Shown: one piece after another, positions 1 through 7,410 of the stretch
Position numbering within the stretch: the stretch's first letter is position 1
Layout: every line of letters begins with the position of its first letter
NCBI GenBank assembly: GCA_017525915.1
Contig: JAFXSC010000001.1
Span: forward strand, 1 to 64,000
From: Ruminococcus sp.
GTDB lineage: Bacteria > Bacillota > Clostridia > Oscillospirales > Ruminococcaceae
Direction: 5' to 3'
DNA: 64,000 nt
The notes under the pieces: generated by a model
What the model was told of the DNA's origin: nothing
Databases searched by the model: none
Seen by the model: only the letters and a program-made list of their open reading frames with translations
Translations under genes and position numbers: made by a program

Positions 1-141
1 CTGGAAGTGGTTCAGCCTTTCGTTCATGACAGCATTAGGCTTGATACCGCGCATTTTTGCCTCTTTGGCGATATCATTATAAGTAGCCTCTGTCATGGCT
101 ATTGATGTTCTTACTGATTTGAGATCTTCTTTCTTACGCAT
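1..141 (-). CDS. Partial small RHH/MobC-like protein
   Basis: The window cuts this gene; the first 47 codons are visible, starting MRKKEDLKSVRTSIAMTE. The pattern of a basic start, a short beta-like stretch (SVRTSIAMTEATYNDI) and two helices resembles ribbon-helix-helix DNA-binding proteins found as MobC or repressor-like proteins on mobile elements. The carboxyl end lies outside the window, so function is inferred only from the fold-like pattern and the mobile context. It diverges from the DUF960/amidoligase cassette that starts at 334. Confidence 0.5.
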   Translation of the reverse strand, partial: MRKKEDLKSVRTSIAMTEATYNDIAKEAKMRGIKPNAVMNERLNHFQ

Positions 142-333
142 AGTAATTACCTCGTTTGTATAGTATTTCTGGAATGAATTGATATATATATTTACCAATA
201 TACAGGTCGCTCCGCTCCAGCTTACCATATAGTAGTACTTTTTTGAAATATTTCGATATTTTTAACTTTTGAAATATACATTATTACTCTGATACCAGTT
301 ACGGTGATCAAAAAACATGAAAGGAGAATGCCT

Positions 334-618
334 ATGACAGAATCTAAACGCTATCTGACCTGTGGAGTTGACAGCACAATACCACTGGAACTACAGCTAT
401 TTTTGTGGGAGTGCGTGGAGCGTATGCCTGCTCCGTGTGACTATCTCCAAGTCTTTGAGCTGAGTCCGTCAGGTGCTATGCAGTCTATCGTTCACAGCTC
501 AGAAGAACCCGAATATCGACAGGTGTACATGATACCGTCAGAAACACCTATCACGGAAAAGCTGTACATCATTGATGACGGCGACCACAGCACGATGCTC
601 TTATCATCTGAATATTAA
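334..618 (+). CDS. DUF960-like protein, cassette 1
   Basis: A 94-residue protein that resembles the DUF960 family (core LELQLFLWECVERMPAP, then DYLQVFEL and SEEPEY). No biochemical role is known to me for this family. Start at 334 is chosen because AAGGAG at 321-326 is 7 bases upstream; the ATG at 328 is too close. A diverged paralog lies at 28799-29104 in a cassette with the same partners (amidoligase and amidotransferase), so the three probably act in one process. It is separated from the amidoligase gene by a UUCG hairpin at 626-645, which may set different expression levels. Confidence 0.75.
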   Translation: MTESKRYLTCGVDSTIPLELQLFLWECVERMPAPCDYLQVFELSPSGAMQSIVHSSEEPEYRQVYMIPSETPITEKLYIIDDGDHSTMLLSSEY

Positions 619-625
619 CAGAAAT

Positions 626-645
626 GCCGCTCCTTCGGGAGCGGC
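626..645 (+). terminator. UUCG hairpin between DUF960 and amidoligase
   Basis: Perfect 8-bp stem GCCGCTCC / GGAGCGGC closed by the stable TTCG tetraloop. The following bases are only modestly T-rich (TTAACTATTTTA), so it may be a leaky terminator or an RNA-processing hairpin rather than a full stop. The ribosome site of the amidoligase gene starts about 13 bases further on. Confidence 0.55.
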
Positions 646-671
646 TTAACTATTTTATGGAGGTTTTTACA

Positions 672-1784
672 ATGGAAGACAAGAACACAAATGCACTGTA
701 CTGCTCCAGATGTGGAGCACTTATAGGTGAAGATGAGGACTACGGTGAGGTCAATGGAGAAATAGTCTGCAATGACTGCATTGAGCGTTACATAAATACC
801 TGTGACCGCTGTGGAGAAACTATCTGGACAGATGACAGCTACGGCGATGAATATACCACCCTCTGTCGTCACTGCTACCACAGCCACTATACTCGTTGCT
901 CCTGCTGCGATGCACTGCTGCATGAGGACGATGCGTACAATTTGGACGGCTATGATTATTGCAGCGACTGTTATCATAATGAAGTCGATAAGAACAGGTC
1001 TATCCATGATTACGGCTATAAGCCTGAACCACTGTTCTACGGCGATTCTAAGCGATATTTCGGAATCGAGCTGGAGATTGACGGAGCCGGCAAAGACGAT
1101 GATAACGCCGAAGAACTACTCGCTATCGCCAACAACGACGACGAGCATATCTACATTAAAGGTGACGGCAGCCTTGACGATGGAATGGAGATCGTTACGC
1201 ATCCGATGAGCCTTGCATATCACAAGGATTTCTGCTGGGAAGCCCTGATGAAAAAAGCTATTTCATTAGGATACCGCAGTCACCAGACTTCGACCTGTGG
1301 GCTTCACATTCACGTCAACCGCTCCTGCCTTGGAGATACACGCGAGGAGCAGGATATCATCATCAGTAGGATACTTTACTTTGTGGAGCACCACTGGAAT
1401 GAGCTACTGAAATTCAGTCGCCGCTCTGAGTATAGTATGAACCGCTGGGCTGCAAGGTACGGCTTTGAGAAGACTGGACGGGAGATACTCGACAAGGCAA
1501 AAAAGGGAAACAACGGACGTTATGCCGCTGTAAACCTGATGAATTACGCAACGATCGAATTTCGTCTGTTCAGGGGTACGCTCAAATACAATACCCTGAT
1601 CGCAGCAATTGAACTGGTGAACGAGATATGTGATCTGGCTATACACCTGAGTGATGAGGGTATCGCAAAGATGTCTTGGAGCGAGTTCGTTGAAACTTTG
1701 ACTGAACCGGAACTCATCGCTTATCTCAAAGAGCGCCGGCTCTACATCAATGAAGAGGCAACTTCAGATCAGGAGGAAATGTAA
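672..1784 (+). CDS. Zinc-ribbon amidoligase, cassette 1
   Basis: A 370-residue protein. Residues about 8-105 hold several Cys-x2-Cys pairs (YCSRCG, CNDC, CDRCG, CRHC, CSCC, CSDC), a chain of treble-clef or LIM-like zinc ribbons. Residues about 125-330 match the amidoligase (glutamine-synthetase-like, Amidoligase_2) pattern: FGIELEID, IKGDGSLDDGMEIVTHP, then the CGLHIHVNR motif and TIEFRLFRGTLKY. Family members are predicted ATP-dependent enzymes that form amide or peptide bonds, often with a glutamine amidotransferase supplying ammonia, as seen two genes downstream. Start 672 is supported by GGAGG at 659-663. Paralog at 30802-31893. The substrate (small peptide, protein tail or metabolite) cannot be told. 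Confidence 0.85.
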   Translation: MEDKNTNALYCSRCGALIGEDEDYGEVNGEIVCNDCIERYINTCDRCGETIWTDDSYGDEYTTLCRHCYHSHYTRCSCCDALLHEDDAYNLDGYDYCSDCYHNEVDKNRSIHDYGYKPEPLFYGDSKRYFGIELEIDGAGKDDDNAEELLAIANNDDEHIYIKGDGSLDDGMEIVTHPMSLAYHKDFCWEALMKKAISLGYRSHQTSTCGLHIHVNRSCLGDTREEQDIIISRILYFVEHHWNELLKFSRRSEYSMNRWAARYGFEKTGREILDKAKKGNNGRYAAVNLMNYATIEFRLFRGTLKYNTLIAAIELVNEICDLAIHLSDEGIAKMSWSEFVETLTEPELIAYLKERRLYINEEATSDQEEM

Positions 1785-1943
1785 ATGGGACTTATATCAA
1801 AAATATTTAAAGTTGACCGTGAAACGGAACAGGAGATCAAGATGATTCTCAAATATGTGAGTGCTATTGTACTTATAGTAGCAGCAGGCAAGGCGGGCGT
1901 CGAACTCGGCGCATTGCCGTTTGACGACGATAAGGAGGTTTAA
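1785..1943 (+). CDS. Small single-TM protein, cassette 1
   Basis: A 52-residue reading frame starts directly after the amidoligase stop (TAA then ATG, ribosome site AGGAGG at 1771-1776). It has a charged amino end (MGLISKIFKVDRETEQEIKM), one hydrophobic span (YVSAIVLIVAAGKAGVELGAL) and an acidic tail. Its last codons contain the ribosome site of the amidotransferase gene (AAGGAGG), so the three genes are translationally linked. The second cassette also has a tiny membrane-type gene (29503-29598) near its amidotransferase gene. It may anchor the enzymes to the membrane; this is inference. Confidence 0.7.
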   Translation: MGLISKIFKVDRETEQEIKMILKYVSAIVLIVAAGKAGVELGALPFDDDKEV

Positions 1944-1945
1944 CG

Positions 1946-2926
1946 ATGTGTGCATTGTTTGGTTGGCTCGATTACAAGGGAATAGTTCCGTACAGGGTAT
2001 TGAAGAAACTCACTCAGGCTCTCGGCAACGCAGCCGAGGAGCGCGGCACCGATGCAGCCGGTATCAGTTATGTAAAGGACGGCAAGGTCATAATATACAA
2101 GCGACCTAAACCGGCACACAAGCTGCATTTCAGTCCGCAGGAAGGAACTTCCGCCGTTATGGGTCACACCCGTATGACTACTCAGGGCGACGGTAAGCTC
2201 AACTACAATAATCATCCGTTTCCCGGTACTGCCGGGGATACGGATTTCGCATTCGCTCATAACGGCGTACTCTGGAACGACAAGGAACTCCGCAGAGATA
2301 AGGTTATTCCCGACAGCTATATCGAGACTGATAGCTACATTGGCGTTCAGCTAATTGAAAAGCAGAGAAAGCTCGACTTCGACAGTCTGAGATTTATGGC
2401 AGAAACGGTTGAGGGAAACTTCACCTTTACCGTACTCGACCAAAGAAATAGCTTGTATATCATCAAAGGCAGCAACCCGATGTGCCTGCTCCACTTCCCT
2501 GTTCTAGGATTGTATGTATATGCTTCCACTGAGAGTATCATGAAAAGTGCTATCAGCAAGATAGGTCTGCACAAGTTTGCTTCGGAGCGTATCAATACTG
2601 ATGAAGGCGATATTATTCGTATTGACAGGAACGGTAATATCACTCGCGCAGAGTATGAACCTAAGATATACCGTTCAAAGTATGGTGCATGGTATGATTT
2701 TGATGATCCTTCTTATTATAATATGCACGAGGAGATACTGCTGGCATACTGCGGCTGTTACGGAGTTGACAGCGAGGATGTTGAGCTTCTCCTCGAATAT
2801 GGCTATACCTGTGACGAAATAGAGGAACTTTTGATGGAGCCGAGCCTGCTCCAAGAAGCACTCAATGATATAAAGTTCGGTGCCGGCGAAAGCCTGTATG
2901 AAAACTGCTATGGAGGGGCTTGGTGA
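1946..2926 (+). CDS. Stand-alone class II glutamine amidotransferase, cassette 1
   Basis: A 326-residue protein with an N-terminal-nucleophile glutaminase domain. Cys2 follows the initiator Met (MCALFGWLDYKG), so Met removal would expose the catalytic thiol. Other class II signatures are RGTDAAG, GHTRMTTQG, NNHPF and AHNG. The domain is that of GlmS/PurF/AsnB amino ends, but no sugar-isomerase or PRTase domain follows; residues about 235-326 are a helical acidic tail of unknown role. It probably releases ammonia for the amidoligase upstream. The stop overlaps the integrase start (TGATG). Paralog at 29617-30579. Confidence 0.88.
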   Translation: MCALFGWLDYKGIVPYRVLKKLTQALGNAAEERGTDAAGISYVKDGKVIIYKRPKPAHKLHFSPQEGTSAVMGHTRMTTQGDGKLNYNNHPFPGTAGDTDFAFAHNGVLWNDKELRRDKVIPDSYIETDSYIGVQLIEKQRKLDFDSLRFMAETVEGNFTFTVLDQRNSLYIIKGSNPMCLLHFPVLGLYVYASTESIMKSAISKIGLHKFASERINTDEGDIIRIDRNGNITRAEYEPKIYRSKYGAWYDFDDPSYYNMHEEILLAYCGCYGVDSEDVELLLEYGYTCDEIEELLMEPSLLQEALNDIKFGAGESLYENCYGGAW

Positions 2927-4101
2927 TGGGTACACGCAGAGGGAATAACGAAGGCTGTATATATAAGGACAAGCAGGGGCACTGGCGCGGCGTAGTGTCA
3001 CTGCCATCAGCTAATGGTAATTACAAAAAGAAATGTGTCTACGGTCGCACAAGAAAAGAAGCAGCTGATAAGATGAATGAGATCCTTTCAAAGCTGAGAA
3101 CCAACAGCTACATTGAGCCAAGCAAGGTCACTCTCTATGAGTGGCTTTGCACCTGGCTTGACGAGTATTGTAATGACATAAGACTTACTACAAAAGTCAA
3201 CTATGAAACCTTCACTTATCAGCATATTAAGGATACTATCGGAGGATATAAGCTATGTGATCTGACACCGATGATAATTCAGCAATTCTATAATGACAAA
3301 ATCAAAAACGGTAAGATCAACGGGAAAGGCGGACTAAGTCCTAAAACACTGCGGAATATACACAATTTCCTGCATAAAGCTTTGAATCAGGCAGTGTTCC
3401 TTGATATGATAGTCAAGAATCCAACAGAGGCTACCGTACTGCCCAAAGGTCCCAAAATTGAAATGCGATACTTTACAGTCGATGAACAAAAACAATTGCA
3501 GGAAGTAATCAAGGGACACAGGCTGGAAATGGCTATACTACTATGTCTGTATACCGGCGTAAGGCAAGGAGAGTTGCTTGGTCTGACATGGAAAAATGTT
3601 CATCTTGACTTACAAGGTCAAAGCTATATTAATATAGTACAGACACTCAACCGTGTACAGAATAAGGACAAGAATGCTCCTACAAGGACACTGCTCATTA
3701 TTAATGAGCCCAAAACCAGACACTCGTTCCGGATGATCCCGCTTCTGCCATATATAGCCGAAAAACTATATCATTACCGTAATGATCAGGCTGAATATCT
3801 TGAAAGAAACGGTTATCCTAAAACCGATTTTGTAATTGCTTCAACAGTCGGAACCCCTATAGATCCGAGAAGTTTTCAGCGTGATTTCAAGATAATACTT
3901 GAAAAAAACGGAATACGCCAGGTAAACGTTCATGGCCTGCGGCACACCTTTGCTACCAGAGCTCTTGAATCAGGAATGAGCGTAAAAACGCTGTCAAAAA
4001 TACTCGGTCACGCAAGCGTAGGCTTCACGCTTGATACCTATGCCCATGTGACCGAACAGCTGAAAGTTGAAGAAATGTCAGGTATGCAGGGATTCTTATA
4101 A
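2926..4101 (+). CDS. Tyrosine recombinase/integrase 1
   Basis: A 391-residue tyrosine site-specific recombinase. The amino end (GTRRGNNEGCIYKDKQGHW) is the arm-binding beta-sheet type of Tn916-like integrases, followed by a SAM-like core-binding domain (about 60-160) and the catalytic domain with Arg in TGVRQGELLGL, HGLRHTFATRAL (His-x-x-Arg) and the nucleophile Tyr in DTYAHVTEQ. Start 2926 overlaps the amidotransferase stop (TGATG) with GGAGGGG just upstream, an unusual coupling of an integrase to a metabolic-type gene. A terminator follows at 4112. No matching att site was found nearby. Confidence 0.93.
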   Translation: MGTRRGNNEGCIYKDKQGHWRGVVSLPSANGNYKKKCVYGRTRKEAADKMNEILSKLRTNSYIEPSKVTLYEWLCTWLDEYCNDIRLTTKVNYETFTYQHIKDTIGGYKLCDLTPMIIQQFYNDKIKNGKINGKGGLSPKTLRNIHNFLHKALNQAVFLDMIVKNPTEATVLPKGPKIEMRYFTVDEQKQLQEVIKGHRLEMAILLCLYTGVRQGELLGLTWKNVHLDLQGQSYINIVQTLNRVQNKDKNAPTRTLLIINEPKTRHSFRMIPLLPYIAEKLYHYRNDQAEYLERNGYPKTDFVIASTVGTPIDPRSFQRDFKIILEKNGIRQVNVHGLRHTFATRALESGMSVKTLSKILGHASVGFTLDTYAHVTEQLKVEEMSGMQGFL

Positions 4102-4111
4102 GAAATAAATG

Positions 4112-4136
4112 GCTTCGCCCCGCAATGGGGCGAAGC
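4112..4136. terminator. Hairpin after integrase 1
   Basis: Perfect 10-bp stem GCTTCGCCCC / GGGGCGAAGC with a 5-base loop, between integrase 1 (plus) and the convergent gene ending at 4181. The T-tract is weak on either strand, so it could serve both directions only modestly. Confidence 0.6.
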
Positions 4137-4180
4137 AACTACACTTTATCACACATATATTCTGTAAGAGATACAATGAT

Positions 4181-5770
4181 TTATCCTTCTTTCAATAATT
4201 GCGCTATATCCAGCAAAATTTTTTGCAAGCGTTTAAACGGATCATATTCAAGTGCTTTAAATGGAACAAATCCTCTATTTTTTGAACTATCCCCCAATAT
4301 AATGCTTAGTTTCAAATCATTATCGTTGATTTCAGGGTAAATATGATTGCCACATCCAAGCAACACTCTTTCTTGATTTATTTTTTCGATTCTACCACTA
4401 ATTTTCTCAATGCTATCAAGGAACCTACTTCTTTCTTCATCATAGAGGGCAGTGATTAAAAATCCCATATTCCAACTTTTAGTCCTCTGATCTTTTGAAG
4501 ACCTAAAATAATAGTTTTCAATAAGATCACAGAAACTATTAACTGAATAGTCTATGGCAGTAATAATTGAACAAACGATTGATTCAGGTTTAATTCCATA
4601 ATTCCGTAAACACTCAATAATATCAATAATAATTCTCATTATTGAATCAGTAATATGATTCGTGTCTGTCTTATGTTTAAAAAGCACTATAATACCATCA
4701 TAGCTAATATTACTTATTTGATTTAAAACTTCCATAATTGAACGAAAAAAGTTGCTTTCCTCAGCATCAAATTGATACCTGTATTTATTATATAATGCTT
4801 CATGTGCTTCATCGGATATTCGTTTTTCAAACCTGTATTTATCAGAATAATCACTATATTTTGATGATAATAAGTCTTGGGTTATTTCTTTAGTATAATA
4901 AAAGAATCTCGGCAAGTAACAACATGGATGGATAGAATTAAGTATTCTAAATCGGTAAATAGAATTTTCACCTTTTGGCAAATAAATTGGTTGATTATCT
5001 AATTCTGACTTTGTTATCGTTTCTTCAATTACAGAATTAAAAAACTTGTCTTTTAATTCTGAAGCGGAGGTAATCAGCGTATTATCATTTTGGAGTTCTT
5101 TAATTTGAATCATAAAAAAAGGATTATAGTCATGATAAGAATAGTATCGTTCTGTAGAGTACAGTTTAAAGTAGTTACAACGATCCAGTTTTTCGCTTCT
5201 GTTATATATAAACTCTATATCTTTGCCTATAGCGTTGGCATACATTATCTCAGCAAAATTTGCTGATTCAAATATTTTTTTTACTTTATGGATAGCTGTA
5301 TAAAATTCAACTGTTACATCTTCAGAATCTAAATCAACTTTTTCCTTTTTTACTATATCATTATCAATATCGAATATAACTGGTAATATCTCGGAAACAA
5401 TAACTTTGTATATCTCTCTTGACAACATACGTCTATCATGACTATTTTCATAATAATTGGGTACTTCTATATCATAATGTCTGAAGTATAAGACAGCATT
5501 ATTGATCAACCTTTCTCTGTTATAATCAGATCCCCACTTGCTGTTAGAAACATCAAAATCAACTGATTCAGTGTTAAAGGCAATATCAAATAACACATCA
5601 AACCTCTGCTTATATTTTTGGGTATATGTATTCTTGTCGAACAAGCCGTTTTTATTTTGAACAAGCGTACCTCTCTTTCCGGGTTCGTAGTTTTCATAAC
5701 CAATTGTAGTACGGTCAAAAATGCCTTCCAATAATTCACTTAGGCAACTAATTCTGCTAATTCTTTCCAT
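4181..5770 (-). CDS. Unrecognised AT-rich 529-residue cargo gene
   Basis: No family recognised. The protein is rich in Asn, Asp, Ile, Tyr and Lys, has no clear signal peptide or membrane span, and carries no nucleotide-binding loop that I can see. The middle (about 250-300) contains Tyr/Phe-rich stretches such as YSYHDYNPFFMIQIK and CCYLPRFFYY; the carboxyl half is helical. GGAGG lies a few bases before the ATG. Base composition is clearly more AT-rich than the flanking integrase genes. It lies alone between integrase 1 and the excisionase of the next module, the usual place for cargo. A defence or host-interaction role is possible but not shown. Confidence 0.7.
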   Translation of the reverse strand: MERISRISCLSELLEGIFDRTTIGYENYEPGKRGTLVQNKNGLFDKNTYTQKYKQRFDVLFDIAFNTESVDFDVSNSKWGSDYNRERLINNAVLYFRHYDIEVPNYYENSHDRRMLSREIYKVIVSEILPVIFDIDNDIVKKEKVDLDSEDVTVEFYTAIHKVKKIFESANFAEIMYANAIGKDIEFIYNRSEKLDRCNYFKLYSTERYYSYHDYNPFFMIQIKELQNDNTLITSASELKDKFFNSVIEETITKSELDNQPIYLPKGENSIYRFRILNSIHPCCYLPRFFYYTKEITQDLLSSKYSDYSDKYRFEKRISDEAHEALYNKYRYQFDAEESNFFRSIMEVLNQISNISYDGIIVLFKHKTDTNHITDSIMRIIIDIIECLRNYGIKPESIVCSIITAIDYSVNSFCDLIENYYFRSSKDQRTKSWNMGFLITALYDEERSRFLDSIEKISGRIEKINQERVLLGCGNHIYPEINDNDLKLSIILGDSSKNRGFVPFKALEYDPFKRLQKILLDIAQLLKEG

Positions 5771-5910
5771 AGTCTGAGACCTCCATTTCGAATTTTTTTC
5801 GAAAAAAACTTCGTAACTATTTCAATTTTAGTTTTCGAGCAGATGAGTTATAATATAACTATGGACAGGGGCCCCGATCCAAATTCTTCCGAAAGGAGGT
5901 TCTGGATGGA

Positions 5911-6105
5911 ATGTCCAGCTTATGCTTAACCCCAAAAGAAGCCGCTGATCAGCTGCATATCAGCAGATCGAAGCTGTATCAGTTGCTTCGAGAGAACGCC
6001 ATACCTTCAATTCGTGTCGGACGTAAGATACTTATACCGACCGAAGAGTTGAAGAGATGGCTCCACACGACATCCACCCACTCCAGCAGCTTGAAAACTG
6101 AATAA
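5911..6105 (+). CDS. xis: Excisionase-type HTH protein
   Basis: A 64-residue winged-helix MerR/excisionase-family protein (HTH_17): LTPKEAADQLHISRSKLYQLLREN, then IPSIRVGRKILIPTEELKRWL. Such proteins bind DNA near att sites and steer the integrase towards excision. The AAAGGAGG site at 5892-5899 precedes it, and a TATAAT box is at 5849-5854 without a clear -35. The adjacent integrase gene 6173-7336 is in the usual xis-int order. Confidence 0.85.
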   Translation: MSSLCLTPKEAADQLHISRSKLYQLLRENAIPSIRVGRKILIPTEELKRWLHTTSTHSSSLKTE

Positions 6106-6117
6106 GAGGTGATAATC

Positions 6118-6192
6118 ATGACATTACTTCAAATGTCCGGATATCCGCCTTTTTCAAAGGTGGTGATAACTGATGGGCTCACGCAGAGCTAA
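6118..6192 (+). CDS. Possible 24-codon leader overlapping the integrase start
   Basis: A short frame with its own ribosome site (AGAGGTG) starts at 6118 and reads MTLLQMSGYPPFSKVVITDG before stopping at 6192. It runs through the ribosome site and first codons of integrase 2 in another frame, so its translation could change ribosome access to the integrase start. Only position and a ribosome site support it. Confidence 0.35.
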   Translation: MTLLQMSGYPPFSKVVITDGLTQS

Positions 6193-7336
6193 TGGTGAGG
6201 GATGCATCACTAAGTTTCGCAACGGTTATCGCGGTAAGCTTTGCCACAACGGAAAATCAAAGTACGTCTATGGCAAGACAAAGAAGGAAGTCGGTACCAA
6301 GCTTCAACAGCTCAGGATAGACATAAAGAACGGCATCGACATATTCTCTACCAAAATGACGTTTGCGGAACTACTTGAACGCTATCTCTCTTCGTATGCG
6401 CCGGATATCAGACCAGCAACTAGGCAGAACTATGAGGGATACAGCACAAAGATCGGACAACACCCGATCGCAGGTATCCCCGTAGCGAATCTGAGAGCCG
6501 ATGACTTCCAGCAACTGTCGAACTTCCTTTATACTAAGGGAAGAAACGACGGAGCAGGCGGGTTGTCAGCAAAAACAATCCGCAACATCTTCAACTTCAT
6601 CTCAGCAGCTATGAAGACAGCCCAGGCGAACGGACTCATTGTCAACGATCCGTCGAGGTATGTAAACCTCCCAAGGCAGCATCATATCGAGAAGTCTATA
6701 CTCAGTATTACTGAGGTTCAAAGACTGATCGATGCAGCAGAGGGAGAGTGGGCTTTCGGAATATACATACTCGCTCATACTGGATTACGGAGCGGCGAAT
6801 GTCTCGGACTTCGCGCGGACAGCCTGTGCTTTGAGGACGGAATACCATATCTCAATATACAGCACAGTCTGCGTCGTGTCAAGGACTTCGCTGCTAAGCC
6901 AGGACAGCACAAATCGCACCTGATGTTGACTGATTTGAAGACTGATTATTCACGCCGTAAGATCCCACTTTCGCAGGAGGTCGCAGAGCACATCAAGGCT
7001 CACATCGATCATCTGCATGATAAGGCGGTACACTCCTACGGGCTGTTCAACGAAAATCCGTTTCTTGTATGCAACGAACTGGGAAATGCGGTAGAGCCCA
7101 GCAGCTTTCGTAACTACTTCAATAGAACTGTGAATGCAGCTGGTCTTCCGAGGACAACTACACAGCACACACTCAGGCACAGCCGGTGTTCACACCTGAT
7201 ACAGCATGGGTGTTCGCCGAAGCTTGTATCATTGTATTGCGGCCACTCGGATGCCGGTTTTACGCTGTCGAGGTACACACACTATTCACTCGCGGATATC
7301 AACCGAGAGCTTAGAACTCACGAAAAAGATTTTTGA
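6173..7336 (+). CDS. int: Tyrosine recombinase/integrase 2
   Basis: A 387-residue tyrosine recombinase. The arm-binding start (GSRRANGEGCITKFRNGYRG) resembles integrase 1. The catalytic domain has Arg in HTGLRSGECLGLR, the HTLRHSRCSHL motif (His-x-x-Arg), a His/Gly block (YCGHSDAGFTLS) and a final Tyr in SRYTHYS. It follows an excisionase and precedes a P4-type helicase, MobC and relaxase, the layout of an integrative mobilizable element. The att-like tRNA fragment at 10800-10850 ends this module on the right, so this enzyme is a candidate for tRNA-fMet targeting, as is integrase 3. Confidence 0.92.
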   Translation: MGSRRANGEGCITKFRNGYRGKLCHNGKSKYVYGKTKKEVGTKLQQLRIDIKNGIDIFSTKMTFAELLERYLSSYAPDIRPATRQNYEGYSTKIGQHPIAGIPVANLRADDFQQLSNFLYTKGRNDGAGGLSAKTIRNIFNFISAAMKTAQANGLIVNDPSRYVNLPRQHHIEKSILSITEVQRLIDAAEGEWAFGIYILAHTGLRSGECLGLRADSLCFEDGIPYLNIQHSLRRVKDFAAKPGQHKSHLMLTDLKTDYSRRKIPLSQEVAEHIKAHIDHLHDKAVHSYGLFNENPFLVCNELGNAVEPSSFRNYFNRTVNAAGLPRTTTQHTLRHSRCSHLIQHGCSPKLVSLYCGHSDAGFTLSRYTHYSLADINRELRTHEKDF

Positions 7337-7372
7337 AAAAAACCGGACAACCGGACAGAAAGAATATTAACA

Positions 7373-7395
7373 GGTGGGGGGCTTATGCCCCCACC
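7373..7395 (+). other. GC-rich hairpin before the helicase gene
   Basis: Stem GGTGGGGG / CCCCCACC with loop GCTTATG. It lies between the integrase stop and the helicase ribosome site (AGAAAGG at 7396-7402), directly against that site. It has no T-tract, so translation control or transcript processing is likelier than termination. Confidence 0.5.
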
Positions 7396-7410
7396 AGAAA
7401 GGTAATAATT

